Shown in pieces: positions 24,161-36,663 of a DNA stretch of 64,000 nucleotides. The position numbers and the translations under genes are program-made. Under the pieces are notes generated by a model. That model worked only from the letters and a program-made list of their open reading frames with translations, was not told where the DNA came from and ran no database searches. The DNA lies in assembly GCF_019703835.1 (NCBI RefSeq), contig NZ_AP023054.1, positions 2,603,580 through 2,667,579 on the forward strand, in the 5' to 3' direction. The first letter of the stretch is position 1, and the number at the start of each line of letters is the position of its first letter. The DNA comes from Thaumasiovibrio subtropicus (GTDB lineage Bacteria > Pseudomonadota > Gammaproteobacteria > Enterobacterales > Vibrionaceae).

Positions 24161-26113
24161 CTACTTGGCTTTTGGTTTCGATTTCCCTCTCGTAGAGGCT
24201 TTTGTCGTCCCTTTTCTGTTGCGCTTTTTAAAGGCCGGACGCTTCACCTCTGGCAAAGAGTATAAACTAGCCGGTACTGCATCATGCTGAGCCGTATGCA
24301 TAAACTCACCAATCTGCGTAGTGAGCGCAGCCATAAAGGGCTGGTACGCGCCACGCTTTTCAGCAATATCTTGCAGTTGATGCTCCCAGTGCGCCGTCAT
24401 ATCAGGATAAACAGCAAGCTCTGGTAATGCGTAGATCAGCCCACGACCCGCTTCGGTGGCACGTATGGTTTTTCCTTGCCGCGATAATAGCTGACGTTTA
24501 AACAGGGTATCTAAAATACCTGCCCGGGTCGCCTCAGTTCCTAATCCGTCCGTATCTCGCAGTATCTTCTTCAATGACTTGTCCGCCACAAAACGCGCGA
24601 TCCCTGTCATGGCTTGCAGTAACGTGGCTTCAGTAAAGTGCCGAGGTGGCTCGGTCATTTTGTCTAAGATCACCCCCTCACGGCAGGTCAGCACTGTGCC
24701 TTTCGTCAACGGAGGTACTAACGCATCGATCACTTCGTCATCTTGTTGCGCTTTACCCAACAGTGCCTTCCAACCAGGATTTTTGAGGCTACGCCCTTTT
24801 GCGATAAACCGCCCCCCACCAATTTCAAACACCAACTTGGCGTCGTTATACTCCGCAGCCGGATAAAACTGCATCACGTATTGGCGCGCAATTAATCCAT
24901 AGATTTGCGCTTCTCTACCTGAGATTTGTGCACTTTTTAGCTGCTTTGGCGTTGGTATAATGGCGTGGTGAGCATCGACTTTCTTGTCATTCCACGCTTT
25001 CGACTTCAAACTCATATCTGCTTGATGCACACCGCTAGAAAGTTCACTGCTGTTGTTGGCAATAGCATCCATGACACTTTGTCGCTGCTGATAGTGATCC
25101 AGAGGTAAGTAGCGACAATCACTCCGCGGGTAAGTGATCAATTTATGTTTCTCATACAAGCTTTGACAGACCGCCAATACATCCGCAGCAGACATCTGGA
25201 AACGTTTTGCCGCATCTATCTGTAATGCAGACAATGAGTAAGGCAATGGTGCAGACTGCTTACTGATTTTGCGATCACTCTCCACCACCTCTGCGGGTTG
25301 ATTCGCGATTCGGCGCTGTACGTTCTCAACCAACGACCGCAAGATCACGCGCCCTTCTTCATCTTGGTATGGCTGGCAGGCTTCACTCGGCTGCCAACGC
25401 GCTTTGATATCTGCACCTTCATAGGGAATAAGCGCATCAAGCTCAAAATAAGCCTTAGGAACAAAATTGGCGATTTCGTCATCTCGACGTACCACCAAGC
25501 CTAGCACGGGGGTTTGTACTCGCCCCACAGACAGTACACCATTGTATCCTGCTTGTTTACCGAGCAAGGTGTAGGCACGCGACATGTTCATACCGTAAAC
25601 CCAATCAGCACGGGAGCGAGCCAACGCGGAGACCGAAAGCGGCACGAACTCACTGTTATCACGTAGTTGGTTAAGTGCGCGTTTTACCGCAGGCGGATTT
25701 AAATCAGAGATCAGTAATCGCTTCGCACTGCGCTTTTTGGTCTGCGGTACTTTTAGATAATCAATCACCTCATCGACAAGCAATTGTCCTTCACGATCAG
25801 GGTCACCCGCGTGAACAATCTCATTCGCCGACTTCACCAATTTTCGAATCACGCTCAACTGCTTCGAGGCAGAGCTGCGCGGCTTTAACTGCCACTGTTC
25901 AGGCAAAATCGGCAAATCAGCCAAAGACCACTTCTTATAGCGCTCATCATAGGCGTCAGGCTCCACTTGCTCGAGCAAATGGCCAACGCACCAGGTCACA
26001 ATGTCGCCATTGCCTAGCTTGATATAACCTTGTTCATTTTTATGGGGTTTGGGAAGAACAGCAGCGATAGCACGACCAAGGCTGGGTTTTTCTGCGATAT
26101 AGAGACGCGACAT
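24161..26113 (-). CDS. topB: DNA topoisomerase III
   Basis: A 650-residue type IA topoisomerase (E. coli TopB 653). It begins MSRLYIAEKPSLGRAIA, the Toprim start with its glutamate. DPDREGQ is the Toprim acidic motif, and YPRSDCRYL contains the catalytic Tyr328, the same number as in E. coli. The decatenation-loop region and a strongly basic C-terminal tail (KRNRKGTTKASTRGKSKPKA) follow. It decatenates replication intermediates and acts with RecQ. In E. coli topB is followed by selD and ydjA; here selD is missing and ydjA comes directly after, separated by a terminator. Confidence 0.96.
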   Translation of the reverse strand: MSRLYIAEKPSLGRAIAAVLPKPHKNEQGYIKLGNGDIVTWCVGHLLEQVEPDAYDERYKKWSLADLPILPEQWQLKPRSSASKQLSVIRKLVKSANEIVHAGDPDREGQLLVDEVIDYLKVPQTKKRSAKRLLISDLNPPAVKRALNQLRDNSEFVPLSVSALARSRADWVYGMNMSRAYTLLGKQAGYNGVLSVGRVQTPVLGLVVRRDDEIANFVPKAYFELDALIPYEGADIKARWQPSEACQPYQDEEGRVILRSLVENVQRRIANQPAEVVESDRKISKQSAPLPYSLSALQIDAAKRFQMSAADVLAVCQSLYEKHKLITYPRSDCRYLPLDHYQQRQSVMDAIANNSSELSSGVHQADMSLKSKAWNDKKVDAHHAIIPTPKQLKSAQISGREAQIYGLIARQYVMQFYPAAEYNDAKLVFEIGGGRFIAKGRSLKNPGWKALLGKAQQDDEVIDALVPPLTKGTVLTCREGVILDKMTEPPRHFTEATLLQAMTGIARFVADKSLKKILRDTDGLGTEATRAGILDTLFKRQLLSRQGKTIRATEAGRGLIYALPELAVYPDMTAHWEHQLQDIAEKRGAYQPFMAALTTQIGEFMHTAQHDAVPASLYSLPEVKRPAFKKRNRKGTTKASTRGKSKPKAK

Positions 26114-26174
26114 AACAAAGTGACAATAAAGTAGTGTTCGCTAAACTGTATATAAAACCAGTATGAGAAGCAAT

Positions 26175-26198
26175 AAAAAGCCCAGAACAATCTGGGCT
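26175..26198 (-). terminator. Intrinsic terminator of ydjA
   Basis: On the minus strand an 8-bp stem AGCCCAGA / TCTGGGCT with a 4-base loop is followed by five U residues. Confidence 0.88.
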
Positions 26199-26237
26199 CG
26201 AATACACTTTCAATGTGGGGTAACGCGACTATTGTGC

Positions 26238-26786
26238 TTACAAATAACTCACGAATTTATCAATATCACGCTGAGGGACTTTTGCAGAGACACAGTTTGG
26301 CGTACCGATATAAAGAAAACCGACGATTTCATCGTCACCGCTTAAGCCTAACGCTTTTTTCACAACCGGATGATAAGCCCAGTTCCCAGTGCGCCAAAAT
26401 CCACCAAAGCCATGTGCGACCGCCGCCATTTGCATTGCGTGAGTCGCGCAGCCAGCAGAAACAATCTGCTCTATCGCTGGCACTTTGTCGTGCTCAGAGA
26501 CCTTGGCCACCACGGTGATGACCATTGGGGCACGAAATGGGGCTTTACTCGCCTTTGAAATCACGCCTTCATCCGCGTTATCTGCCGTTGCCGCTGCCAC
26601 CAAGATATCCGCGAGACGCTGCAAGCCATCATCGACAGCAACAATGAAGCGCCAAGGTGTTAACGCGCCGTGATCGGGTGCCCTTAAACCCGCCTTCAGA
26701 ATGTTTTCCAACGCCCGACCTTGAGGTGCTGGTGAAACCAGTTTGGGTAGTGAGCGACGTTCAAGCAACAGTTCCAATGCGTCCAT
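26238..26786 (-). CDS. ydjA: YdjA-type nitroreductase
   Basis: A 182-residue FMN-dependent nitroreductase (E. coli YdjA 183). Pattern matches include the start MDALELLLERRSLPKLVSPA, GLRAPDHGALTPWRFIV for FMN binding, and GFGGFWRTGNWAYHPVVKKAL. The family reduces nitroaromatics or quinones with NAD(P)H; YdjA is a minimal member with an open active site, and its physiological substrate is unknown. It is followed by a strong terminator. Upstream it is separated from fadH by 160 bases that contain a palindromic repeat. Confidence 0.92.
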   Translation of the reverse strand: MDALELLLERRSLPKLVSPAPQGRALENILKAGLRAPDHGALTPWRFIVAVDDGLQRLADILVAAATADNADEGVISKASKAPFRAPMVITVVAKVSEHDKVPAIEQIVSAGCATHAMQMAAVAHGFGGFWRTGNWAYHPVVKKALGLSGDDEIVGFLYIGTPNCVSAKVPQRDIDKFVSYL

Positions 26787-26850
26787 TTTTGCTCCAAAAC
26801 AATATCAAGATGACGTTCTTTCATCTTCGAAGATCAATAGAATAGTGAAA

Positions 26851-26910
26851 CCCAAGCCTGTTGAGACAACTTGGGCATAGACTCAAGCCACCTCAAGGTG
26901 CTTGAGTATA
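26851..26910. repeat. Hairpin plus mini palindromic repeat between fadH and ydjA
   Basis: At 26878-26910 is a mini copy of the dispersed family: arms TAGACTCAAGC and GCTTGAGTATA around CACCTCAAGGT, itself palindromic (CACCT / AGGTG), so nearly the whole unit folds on itself. Just before it, 26851-26875 forms a second hairpin (CCCAAG / CTTGGG with inner GTTG / CAAC). Neither has a U-run. Confidence 0.65.
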
Positions 26911-26948
26911 TAACAATACCTTAACATAGCTCTAGGGGAGTTACCCAG

Positions 26949-29000
<2,052 letters not shown>

Positions 29001-29003
29001 CTA

Positions 29004-29020
29004 GTATGGTCTGACCAGTT
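29004..29020. promoter_or_regulatory. FadR operator between fadH and sppA
   Basis: On the minus strand AACTGGTCAGACCATAC matches the FadR consensus AACTGGTCnGACCTGTT through its first 13 positions. It lies immediately before fadH. FadR is encoded in this window at 42326-43183 and represses fad genes in related bacteria. Confidence 0.85.
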
Positions 29021-29146
29021 TAGGCGCTGCGTTAACAAATTTCAAACGACTGTTTACATATTGATAACACAGCTACATTTTTACACTGTTTTTCCCAGCC
29101 AAGTGCGCTAGGATAGAAGCAAATACACCTATAAGGCTCTAAGGCT

Positions 29147-30994
29147 ATGAAATTGCTCTTTAAAGGCATTGCGACCCTTTTCCGTTGGATCTGGAAAGGC
29201 ATCAACTTTACTCGCCTACTCATTATTAACTTGTTATTTTTCTTCTTTATCGGTGTGATGCTTTTTGCGCTTACCCAGCAAGATACGGAAGAGCCGATGT
29301 TAGACACACCATCGGCACTGGTGCTTAACCTCAATGGTACAATCGTTGAGAAGCGCACTTACAGCTCTGCGCTTGATACCTTGACGCAATCCGCATTTGG
29401 ACAAGAGCCTCCGAAGGAAAATGTCCTTTTTGATATTGTCGAAACCATCCGTTTTGCCGCCTCAGATGACAATATCACTGGCTTAGTCCTGTCATTAGGT
29501 CAGCTCTCTGATACCAGCCTGACTCAGTTACGCTATATTGGTAAGGCCATTGACGAGTTTAAGTTGGCGGGGAAACCTGTGTACGCCTACGGCGAGATTT
29601 TTACTCAGAGCCAGTACTATCTCGCGTCTTACGCGGACTCCATTATGATGTCAAAAGATGGTGGCGTTTTGCTGACGGGTTATGGCAGCTATCGCCTGTA
29701 CTACAAGTCATTATTTGAAAAGCTCGATATCAATACTCACGTTTTTCGCGTTGGTACCTATAAATCCTTTGTCGAACCTTATACCCGAGACAGCATGTCT
29801 GACCAAGCGCGGGAAGCCAATGCTGCATGGCTAGATCAGTTATGGCAAGCGTACGTGGATGACGTGGCGAGTAACCGCAAGATGACGGCTGACGCGTTAA
29901 CACCAGAAATAGATGACCTACTTGCAGCGCTGCGTAAAGTGAACGGTAACTACGCCAAGTTTAGCTTAGAGCAAGGACTCGTAGATACGTTAACCACCCG
30001 CCAAGAAGCCATTGATAAACTAGTCAGCTTATTTGGTGACGACGGTGATGGTAGCTATCAGCGCATTAGCTACTACGATTACTCACCACAAGAGAACCTA
30101 CTTTACAGCAACGATCAAATCGCCGTTGTTGTTGCGAGCGGTGCCATCATGGACGGTCAAGAGCAGCAAGGTGCCATCGGCGGTGACACAACCGCCGCAC
30201 TGCTTGCTCAAGCGCGCAATAACGATGCTGTTAAAGCCGTTGTTCTTCGCGTCAATAGTCCGGGCGGAAGCGCGTTTGCGTCTGAAGTGATTCGCAATGA
30301 AGTCGATGCACTCAAAGCCGCAGGCAAACCTGTTGTCGTCTCAATGTCTTCAACCGCTGCATCCGGTGGTTACTGGATTGCCAGCAGTGCCGACGCTATC
30401 ATCGCCCAGCCAACGACACTCACTGGCTCGATTGGTATCTTTGGACTGCTGACTACCTTCGAAGACAGCCTTGCTAACTGGGGAATCTACACTGATGGCG
30501 TAGGTACAACCCCGCTTGCAGGGGTCGGTGTAACGCGCGCGCTATCGCAGGAAGTTGCTGAACTCTTCCAGCTAGGTATCGAGCATGGTTACCACCGCTT
30601 TATCTCACTAGTAGCAGAACATCGCAACATGTCGCTTGAAGAAGCGGATAACGTTGCTCAGGGACGCGTCTGGACAGGACAAGATGCCCTCAGACTCGGT
30701 TTAGTCGATGAAGTTGGTGATTTTGATGACGCCCTTGAAAAAGCCGCCTCACTGGCAGAATTAGATACCTATCGCATTAACTGGATTCGCCGCCCGCTCG
30801 CACCGATGGAAGCCTTCTTACAAGAGATCGCAAACAATGTGAGTGCACCGTTAGCGCACAGCATTGCCAATGCGATGCCAACTAGCTTGGTTAAGCCCGC
30901 AAAAGAGGTGACACAAGCAATGACCTTGTTGGACACATTGAACGATCCAAAAGGTCAGATGGCTTACTGCTTAAACTGCGCTGAAATTCGCTAA
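29147..30994 (+). CDS. sppA: Signal peptide peptidase SppA (protease IV)
   Basis: A 615-residue inner-membrane serine protease of the long, two-repeat form (E. coli 618). It has an N-terminal membrane anchor at about 23-46 (LLIINLLFFFFIGVMLFALT). The catalytic dyad is split across the repeats: Lys206 in GTYKSFVEPY and Ser406 in STAASGGYW. It degrades cleaved signal peptides and other membrane-associated peptides. Divergent from fadH, and followed by a terminator and ansA as in E. coli. Confidence 0.96.
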   Translation: MKLLFKGIATLFRWIWKGINFTRLLIINLLFFFFIGVMLFALTQQDTEEPMLDTPSALVLNLNGTIVEKRTYSSALDTLTQSAFGQEPPKENVLFDIVETIRFAASDDNITGLVLSLGQLSDTSLTQLRYIGKAIDEFKLAGKPVYAYGEIFTQSQYYLASYADSIMMSKDGGVLLTGYGSYRLYYKSLFEKLDINTHVFRVGTYKSFVEPYTRDSMSDQAREANAAWLDQLWQAYVDDVASNRKMTADALTPEIDDLLAALRKVNGNYAKFSLEQGLVDTLTTRQEAIDKLVSLFGDDGDGSYQRISYYDYSPQENLLYSNDQIAVVVASGAIMDGQEQQGAIGGDTTAALLAQARNNDAVKAVVLRVNSPGGSAFASEVIRNEVDALKAAGKPVVVSMSSTAASGGYWIASSADAIIAQPTTLTGSIGIFGLLTTFEDSLANWGIYTDGVGTTPLAGVGVTRALSQEVAELFQLGIEHGYHRFISLVAEHRNMSLEEADNVAQGRVWTGQDALRLGLVDEVGDFDDALEKAASLAELDTYRINWIRRPLAPMEAFLQEIANNVSAPLAHSIANAMPTSLVKPAKEVTQAMTLLDTLNDPKGQMAYCLNCAEIR

Positions 30995-31011
30995 TACCAT
31001 CACAAATCATG

Positions 31012-31039
31012 AAAAAGCTCGCTTCGGCGGGCTTTTTTT
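31012..31039 (+). terminator. Intrinsic terminator of sppA
   Basis: AAAAAGC-CGC pairs with GCG-GCTTTTT around a TTCG loop with one G-U pair, followed by T residues. Confidence 0.88.
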
Positions 31040-31123
31040 CTAATAAATGTGCCTTTCGCCAGTTTGGTATTCCATGTACCACGCGTATAATGCGCCCACC
31101 TGTTCTAAGTCTGTGACATCCAA

Positions 31124-32137
31124 ATGGAAAGAAAACATATCTACATCGCCTATACTGGCGGTACCATTGGTATGCAAAAATCAGCGCAAGGCTATGTGCC
31201 TGTTGCGGGGTTCATGCAAAACCAATTAGACAATCTTCCTGAGTTCCATCGTCCTGAAATGCCTAAGTTCACTATCCACGAGTACGATCCACTGATCGAT
31301 AGCTCGGATATGTGCCCGGCAGATTGGCAGCGCATTGCTGACGATATCATGGACAACTATGACAACTACGATGCGTTTGTCATCCTACATGGTACTGACA
31401 CCATGGCGTACACCGCATCTGCCTTGTCATTTATGCTAGAGAACCTTGGCAAACCAGTCATTGTCACTGGCTCACAGATTCCGATTGCGGAGCTTCGCTC
31501 TGATGGCCAAAGTAACTTGTTGAATGCCCTGCATATCGCCGCGAACTATCCGATCAACGAAGTCACTTTGTTCTTCAATAACAAACTGATTCGCGGTAAT
31601 CGCTCGACAAAAGCCCACGCCGACGGCTTTGATGCATTCGATTCCCCTAACCTGCCTCCGCTGCTCGAGGCAGGTATTAACATTCGCGTCAGTAGCCATG
31701 TTGAGTTGGATAAAAAGCCAGAAGGCGAGTTTCGAGTCCATCACATCACGCCACAACCGGTTGGCGTGATCACTATGTACCCAGGTATTTCACCCGAGGT
31801 GATTAGAAATACACTGCGCCAACCCGTTAACGCGATGATCCTGTTGACCTTTGGTGTGGGTAATGCGCCACAGAACCCAGCCCTACTCGGTCATATTCGA
31901 GAAGCGTACGAGCGCGGTGTGATTGTACTGAATCTAACTCAATGCCTATCAGGTAAAGTGAACATGGGTGGTTATGCGACGGGCAATGCACTTGCCGATG
32001 CAGGTGTACTTAGTGGTTATGATATGACCCCAGAAGCGGCTTTAGCCAAGCTACATTACCTGCTGAGCAAAGATCTGCCGATGGAAACTATCCGAACGCA
32101 GATGCAACAAGACCTGCGTGGTGAAATGACACTCTAA
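31124..32137 (+). CDS. ansA: Cytoplasmic L-asparaginase I
   Basis: A 337-residue enzyme (E. coli AnsA 338). The two active-site segments are YTGGTIG, with the nucleophile threonine (Thr14 or neighbouring Thr11), and HGTDTMAYTA (Thr91, Asp92). No signal peptide is present, as expected for type I. It hydrolyses asparagine to aspartate and ammonia. Downstream of sppA as in E. coli, with its own promoter region and a strong terminator. Confidence 0.96.
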   Translation: MERKHIYIAYTGGTIGMQKSAQGYVPVAGFMQNQLDNLPEFHRPEMPKFTIHEYDPLIDSSDMCPADWQRIADDIMDNYDNYDAFVILHGTDTMAYTASALSFMLENLGKPVIVTGSQIPIAELRSDGQSNLLNALHIAANYPINEVTLFFNNKLIRGNRSTKAHADGFDAFDSPNLPPLLEAGINIRVSSHVELDKKPEGEFRVHHITPQPVGVITMYPGISPEVIRNTLRQPVNAMILLTFGVGNAPQNPALLGHIREAYERGVIVLNLTQCLSGKVNMGGYATGNALADAGVLSGYDMTPEAALAKLHYLLSKDLPMETIRTQMQQDLRGEMTL

Positions 32138-32159
32138 TCTCACCGCACTTAAAAACAGA

Positions 32160-32186
32160 AACGCAGCCCATTGGGCTGCGTTTTTT
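32160..32186 (+). terminator. Intrinsic terminator of ansA
   Basis: A 10-bp stem AACGCAGCCC / GGGCTGCGTT with a 3-base loop is followed by T residues. It lies against the stop of the converging yeaC. Confidence 0.9.
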
Positions 32187-32188
32187 AG

Positions 32189-32461
32189 TTAGATCGCTTT
32201 CACGTCGATATCTTCGCCACCTTGCCATTTTCGCTTCATTTCAGCTTTCGACATGATCTTCATCTCGCCGCCGGCAGCGATAGACATATGGCTTGCTTCA
32301 TGGTTATGACGCGATTGGTATAGCATCACGGCTTGCTGTGCTTGCTCGCGCTGTTGCGGCGTTAACGCCGTACCATCTGGCCATTTTCCCGTTTCCACAC
32401 CATAGCGAAGGCGATCAAAAATCTCTGGCGTCATCGCATTCAATAGCGTCTCGATATCCAT
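32189..32461 (-). CDS. yeaC: YeaC, DUF1315 family protein
   Basis: A 90-residue protein matching the DUF1315 family in length and pattern: LLNAMTPEIFDRLRYGVETG, KWPDGTALTPQQREQ and a middle YQSRHNHEASHMSIAAGGEM. Function is unknown. In E. coli yeaC neighbours msrB; here a DUF2989 gene lies between them. Its ATG at 32461 has AGGAAGC upstream. Confidence 0.9.
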   Translation of the reverse strand: MDIETLLNAMTPEIFDRLRYGVETGKWPDGTALTPQQREQAQQAVMLYQSRHNHEASHMSIAAGGEMKIMSKAEMKRKWQGGEDIDVKAI

Positions 32462-32482
32462 TTTGCTTCCTTTACTTTTTTA

Positions 32483-32504
32483 TCCTCAAGCCACCTCAAA
32501 TTGC
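32483..32504. repeat. Solo left-end fragment of the dispersed repeat family
   Basis: TCCTCAAGCCACCTCAAATT, then GC, corresponds to the left arm of the copy at 26878-26910 (ACTCAAGCCACCTCAAGGTG). The right arm is missing. It lies 22 bases upstream of the yeaC start. Confidence 0.5.
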
Positions 32505-32691
32505 CATGCTTTAAAATTTGCATACGCAATTAGCTGACAGGTTTATTTTAATTTTTGAATAAGATACCCAATTTTACTCCTTAAGCGTAACGGAAAAGCA
32601 CCAAACTGCTTGCGGTTTCACTTTTTACAACACATGATGATAAAACCCTTGAATTCCACCGTTTTTCACTGGCGAATACCCCTAATACTCT

Positions 32692-33504
32692 ATGAAAAAG
32701 TATCTGATCACTGCGGCGCTCTTACTCACTGCATGTGGAGAGCAACATCGCACCACGGAGAGCCTTTGTCAGGCCAACCCTGAAGTGTGTGCCAACCTGA
32801 ACAACGGTGATGGCCAGTGCCGAATTCAACGCACCAATCTCATTTGGCAGCGATATGATGTAAAAAATGATCCAACTGAGCAAAATGTCTTCAAGGCGCT
32901 CAAGTTCACCAAAGAGTATCAACGCTGTTTGGAGCTCGTCGCGCCAATCGAACCCACCGAGTTGAAAGAGAGAAAAACGCTACGTACGGATGCATTAATA
33001 GAGAGTTATAAAGAAATCGAGCGCTTAATGTTGATGCTAAGTGATTCGACAGATCCAGAGATTATCTACTACCGCTGGAGCCACGGTGACGAAAGTGCGA
33101 AACAGAGTTTTCTTGCCTTAGAAGGCACCCCGCAGTTAGATACTCCAGCGTTGCAACTTGCACTTGCCAGTTATTATGCAAGCTTTGATAAAAAACGTAC
33201 CCAACGAATTCTTCAACGCGGGCTAGAACTCGTTGAAGGGGAAGAGAATTTTGAGCCTGACCTCATTATCACACTGGCAACAATGAGCCACCAGCTCAAG
33301 CAACGCTACGCAGCATACACTTGGTCAAAGGTCGCACAGCATTTCGAACTCCCCGTGGCTAATCAAGCCCGCTTGGAGCAGCTCTACCCAATGCCAGAAG
33401 AGCAATATAAATACCTCAACGATGTAGCCAAACGCATTGCGAAAGACCTAAAAAGAGGCCACTACCGCCGCAGCAACTACGTGTTGTCACCACCAACATC
33501 TTGA
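32692..33504 (+). CDS. DUF2989 family lipoprotein
   Basis: A 270-residue protein beginning [15 protein letters not shown], a lipoprotein signal with lipidation Cys15. The mature part starts [21 protein letters not shown] with paired cysteines, and continues as helical repeats that resemble a TPR-like array ([40 protein letters not shown]). DUF2989 lipoproteins are found in Vibrio and relatives and have no assigned function. The last 28 bases overlap the 3' end of the converging msrB gene. Confidence 0.85.
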   Translation: MKKYLITAALLLTACGEQHRTTESLCQANPEVCANLNNGDGQCRIQRTNLIWQRYDVKNDPTEQNVFKALKFTKEYQRCLELVAPIEPTELKERKTLRTDALIESYKEIERLMLMLSDSTDPEIIYYRWSHGDESAKQSFLALEGTPQLDTPALQLALASYYASFDKKRTQRILQRGLELVEGEENFEPDLIITLATMSHQLKQRYAAYTWSKVAQHFELPVANQARLEQLYPMPEEQYKYLNDVAKRIAKDLKRGHYRRSNYVLSPPTS

Positions 33505-33875
33505 AACTTCAACGAAACCGAGTTCACGCAGTATCGCTCAGTAGTGGTTGGTGGACCATCGGGAAAAACATGCCCTAAATGGCTATCACACTGGCTACAA
33601 CGAATCTCAACGCGGTGCATACCGTGGCTGAAGTCTTCAAGATACCGAATCGCCTCTTTCGAAATTGGTGCATCAAAGCTTGGCCAGCCGCAACCCGAAT
33701 CATATTTACTTTCTGATTTAAACAACGGCGCACGGCAACACGTACAGTAGTAAACGCCATCCTTGTGGTTATGCAGCAACTTGCCACTAAACGGGGCCTC
33801 GGTGCCTTGCTCACGGCACACGCGATATTCTTCATCTGTGAGCTGCTGACGCCACTCTTGATCGGTTTTGTTCAT
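33477..33875 (-). CDS. msrB: Peptide-methionine (R)-S-oxide reductase
   Basis: A 132-residue MsrB. Zinc is bound by Cys44/Cys47 and Cys93/Cys96. SGCGWPSF holds a possible resolving Cys62, and [11 protein letters not shown] the catalytic Cys116. It repairs the R isomer of oxidised methionine with thioredoxin. No export signal is seen, so it is cytoplasmic. The last nine codons overlap the DUF2989 gene tail to tail. It lies next to gapA as in E. coli. Confidence 0.96.
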   Translation of the reverse strand: MNKTDQEWRQQLTDEEYRVCREQGTEAPFSGKLLHNHKDGVYYCTCCRAPLFKSESKYDSGCGWPSFDAPISKEAIRYLEDFSHGMHRVEIRCSQCDSHLGHVFPDGPPTTTERYCVNSVSLKFQDVGGDNT

Positions 33876-34313
33876 ACTCTGCCTGTCATATTTTCTAAGG
33901 TATGTACTCTAATTCAATAAAATATAAGTAAAAAAAGGCGCGAGCACACACATTGTGTAACAATATAATACCTACTCTTTTTTCACTACACTCTCTTCTC
34001 TTTTTCCCCTCATCCTAGTACATAATGTGATGTCAAACGCCCATACCCCCTTTTCTATAGTGGCTTTCACTCAATATAGACAAAACAACACCACAGTATG
34101 CTGTGGCAAGCAGATAGTAGATGTTAAAAACAGCAGGCTTTTGAGGGAGGATTATCGAATGAAATGCTTAGCTCGACTAAAGTTGTAGTTGCATTTCTAC
34201 AACACTGTGGCACATACTTTTCGCTTGAAACTATTGCAGGTAGTAAATAAACGATATGAAACTACCCGCAACTCACTGCATCTATGAGTATTGATAGTTT
34301 GCTTAACGCTTAA

Positions 34314-34334
34314 TGTGACCTGAATCAGGTTACA
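34314..34334. promoter_or_regulatory. 21-bp palindrome upstream of gapA, candidate operator
   Basis: Half-sites TGTGACCTGA and TCAGGTTACA flank a central A; nine of ten pairs are complementary. The site is 166 bases before gapA. No family consensus I know fits it. Confidence 0.5.
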
Positions 34335-34372
34335 AGACGAGTAAATATCAATCATGTAGTCAAGATGTAAAC

Positions 34373-34391
34373 AAAATCCGTCAGGATTTTT
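34373..34391 (+). terminator. Small hairpin in the gapA leader, possible attenuator
   Basis: AAAATCC / GGATTTT with a GTCA loop is followed by a short T-run and TGACC. The stem is AT-rich and weak; it is an attenuator candidate only. Confidence 0.3.
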
Positions 34392-34406
34392 GACCTCAAG
34401 CAATAA

Positions 34407-35495
<1,089 letters not shown>

Positions 35496-35516
35496 TCAAT
35501 CGTCTTAAGACTTGAT

Positions 35517-35545
35517 AAAAAGCGGCTTAACAGCCGCTTTTTTTA
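35517..35545 (+). terminator. Intrinsic terminator of gapA
   Basis: Stem AAGCGGCT / AGCCGCTT with a TAAC loop, preceded by A residues and followed by T residues. Confidence 0.92.
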
Positions 35546-35775
35546 TGACTCGATATTTTCCAGCTTCATACGTATCCGTTCGTTTTCGCTGTGTTTTGCG
35601 CGCCATCGCGAAGGTAAATCAGTGGTCATAAGGATTACCTTGTGAGCGCTTTCTCGTCACGGTGAGCACGTTATTACAGCACTATGTTGTAAACGGCACT
35701 TCTCTAGGCTGGTATTTAGCACAGGTGAGAACCATCCAATCCACCTACGCTTGATTTGTTAGACAAGGAGTTCTG

Positions 35776-36642
35776 ATGCACCAATTATCTCTGAAGCCAG
35801 TCAATGCACTATCTGATTACGTGACGATTTGCGATCTCGACGGCATCCCTGTTATCTCAGTTCGTCACCCATTGGCAGAAGCCGCGATCTCACTTCATGG
35901 TGGTCACCTCATCGGCTATAAGCCGACGGGCAACGATGACATCATCTGGCTGAGTGAGAAAGCTGAGTTTAATACGGCTAAAGCCATTCGAGGTGGTATC
36001 CCCGTTTGCTGGCCTTGGTTTGGTAAAGTCGCTAATCCTTCTCACGGTTTTGCTCGCACCAGTTTGTGGACCTTGGACGAACATCGCGAAAATGATGAAG
36101 GTGTGATTGTCTCTCTCACCCTACAAGACAGCGAAGCAAGCCGCGATATCTGGCCTAACAAGTTCAAAAACCAACTGCTCTTTAAAATTGGCAAAACATT
36201 GTCGGTAGAACTCATCACCACCAACACCGATGATAAGAGCTGGGATTACAGCGGCGCCTTGCATAGCTACTTCCAAGTCGATGCTATTCAAAACACAGCA
36301 ATTACCGGTATGGGTCCGAGCTACATTGATAGTCTTCAAAATGGCGATACCTTTGAAGGCGGAGAAACCCTGCGCTTCGATTCAGAAACAGACCGCGTTT
36401 ACACGCAACCAGAAAACGCCATCGTCATTGCTGATGGCCAGCGCCAGCTAACCGTTGAAAATAGCGGTGACAACTGTGCTGTCATTTGGAACCCATGGGT
36501 TGAGCTATCAACTGCGATGGGTGATATGGCTGACAACAGCTACGAAACCATGGTCTGTGTCGAGTCAACAATTAGTGGCGAAACCGTCACGCTCGCACCG
36601 GGTGAGTCCCATACTCTCGCGACCAACGTTAGCGCCAGTTAA
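35776..36642 (+). CDS. yeaD: D-hexose-6-phosphate mutarotase (glucose-6-phosphate 1-epimerase)
   Basis: A 288-residue member of the aldose-1-epimerase fold. Family signatures include the early HPLAEAAISLHGGHLIGYKP, GGIPVCWPWFG (sugar-phosphate binding), a histidine in ALHSYFQV and a C-terminal NPWVE. It interconverts the anomers of glucose 6-phosphate. It follows gapA, as in E. coli, but 280 bases away and with its own AAGGAG site, so it is probably transcribed separately. Confidence 0.92.
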   Translation: MHQLSLKPVNALSDYVTICDLDGIPVISVRHPLAEAAISLHGGHLIGYKPTGNDDIIWLSEKAEFNTAKAIRGGIPVCWPWFGKVANPSHGFARTSLWTLDEHRENDEGVIVSLTLQDSEASRDIWPNKFKNQLLFKIGKTLSVELITTNTDDKSWDYSGALHSYFQVDAIQNTAITGMGPSYIDSLQNGDTFEGGETLRFDSETDRVYTQPENAIVIADGQRQLTVENSGDNCAVIWNPWVELSTAMGDMADNSYETMVCVESTISGETVTLAPGESHTLATNVSAS

Positions 36643-36663
36643 CGGTCGATAAAATAGCCTTTT

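Noticed and set aside
34200..34225. Sigma-54 promoter before gapA (TGGCAC near 34207)
   Set aside because: The -24 half is good but no GC falls at the required -12 distance.
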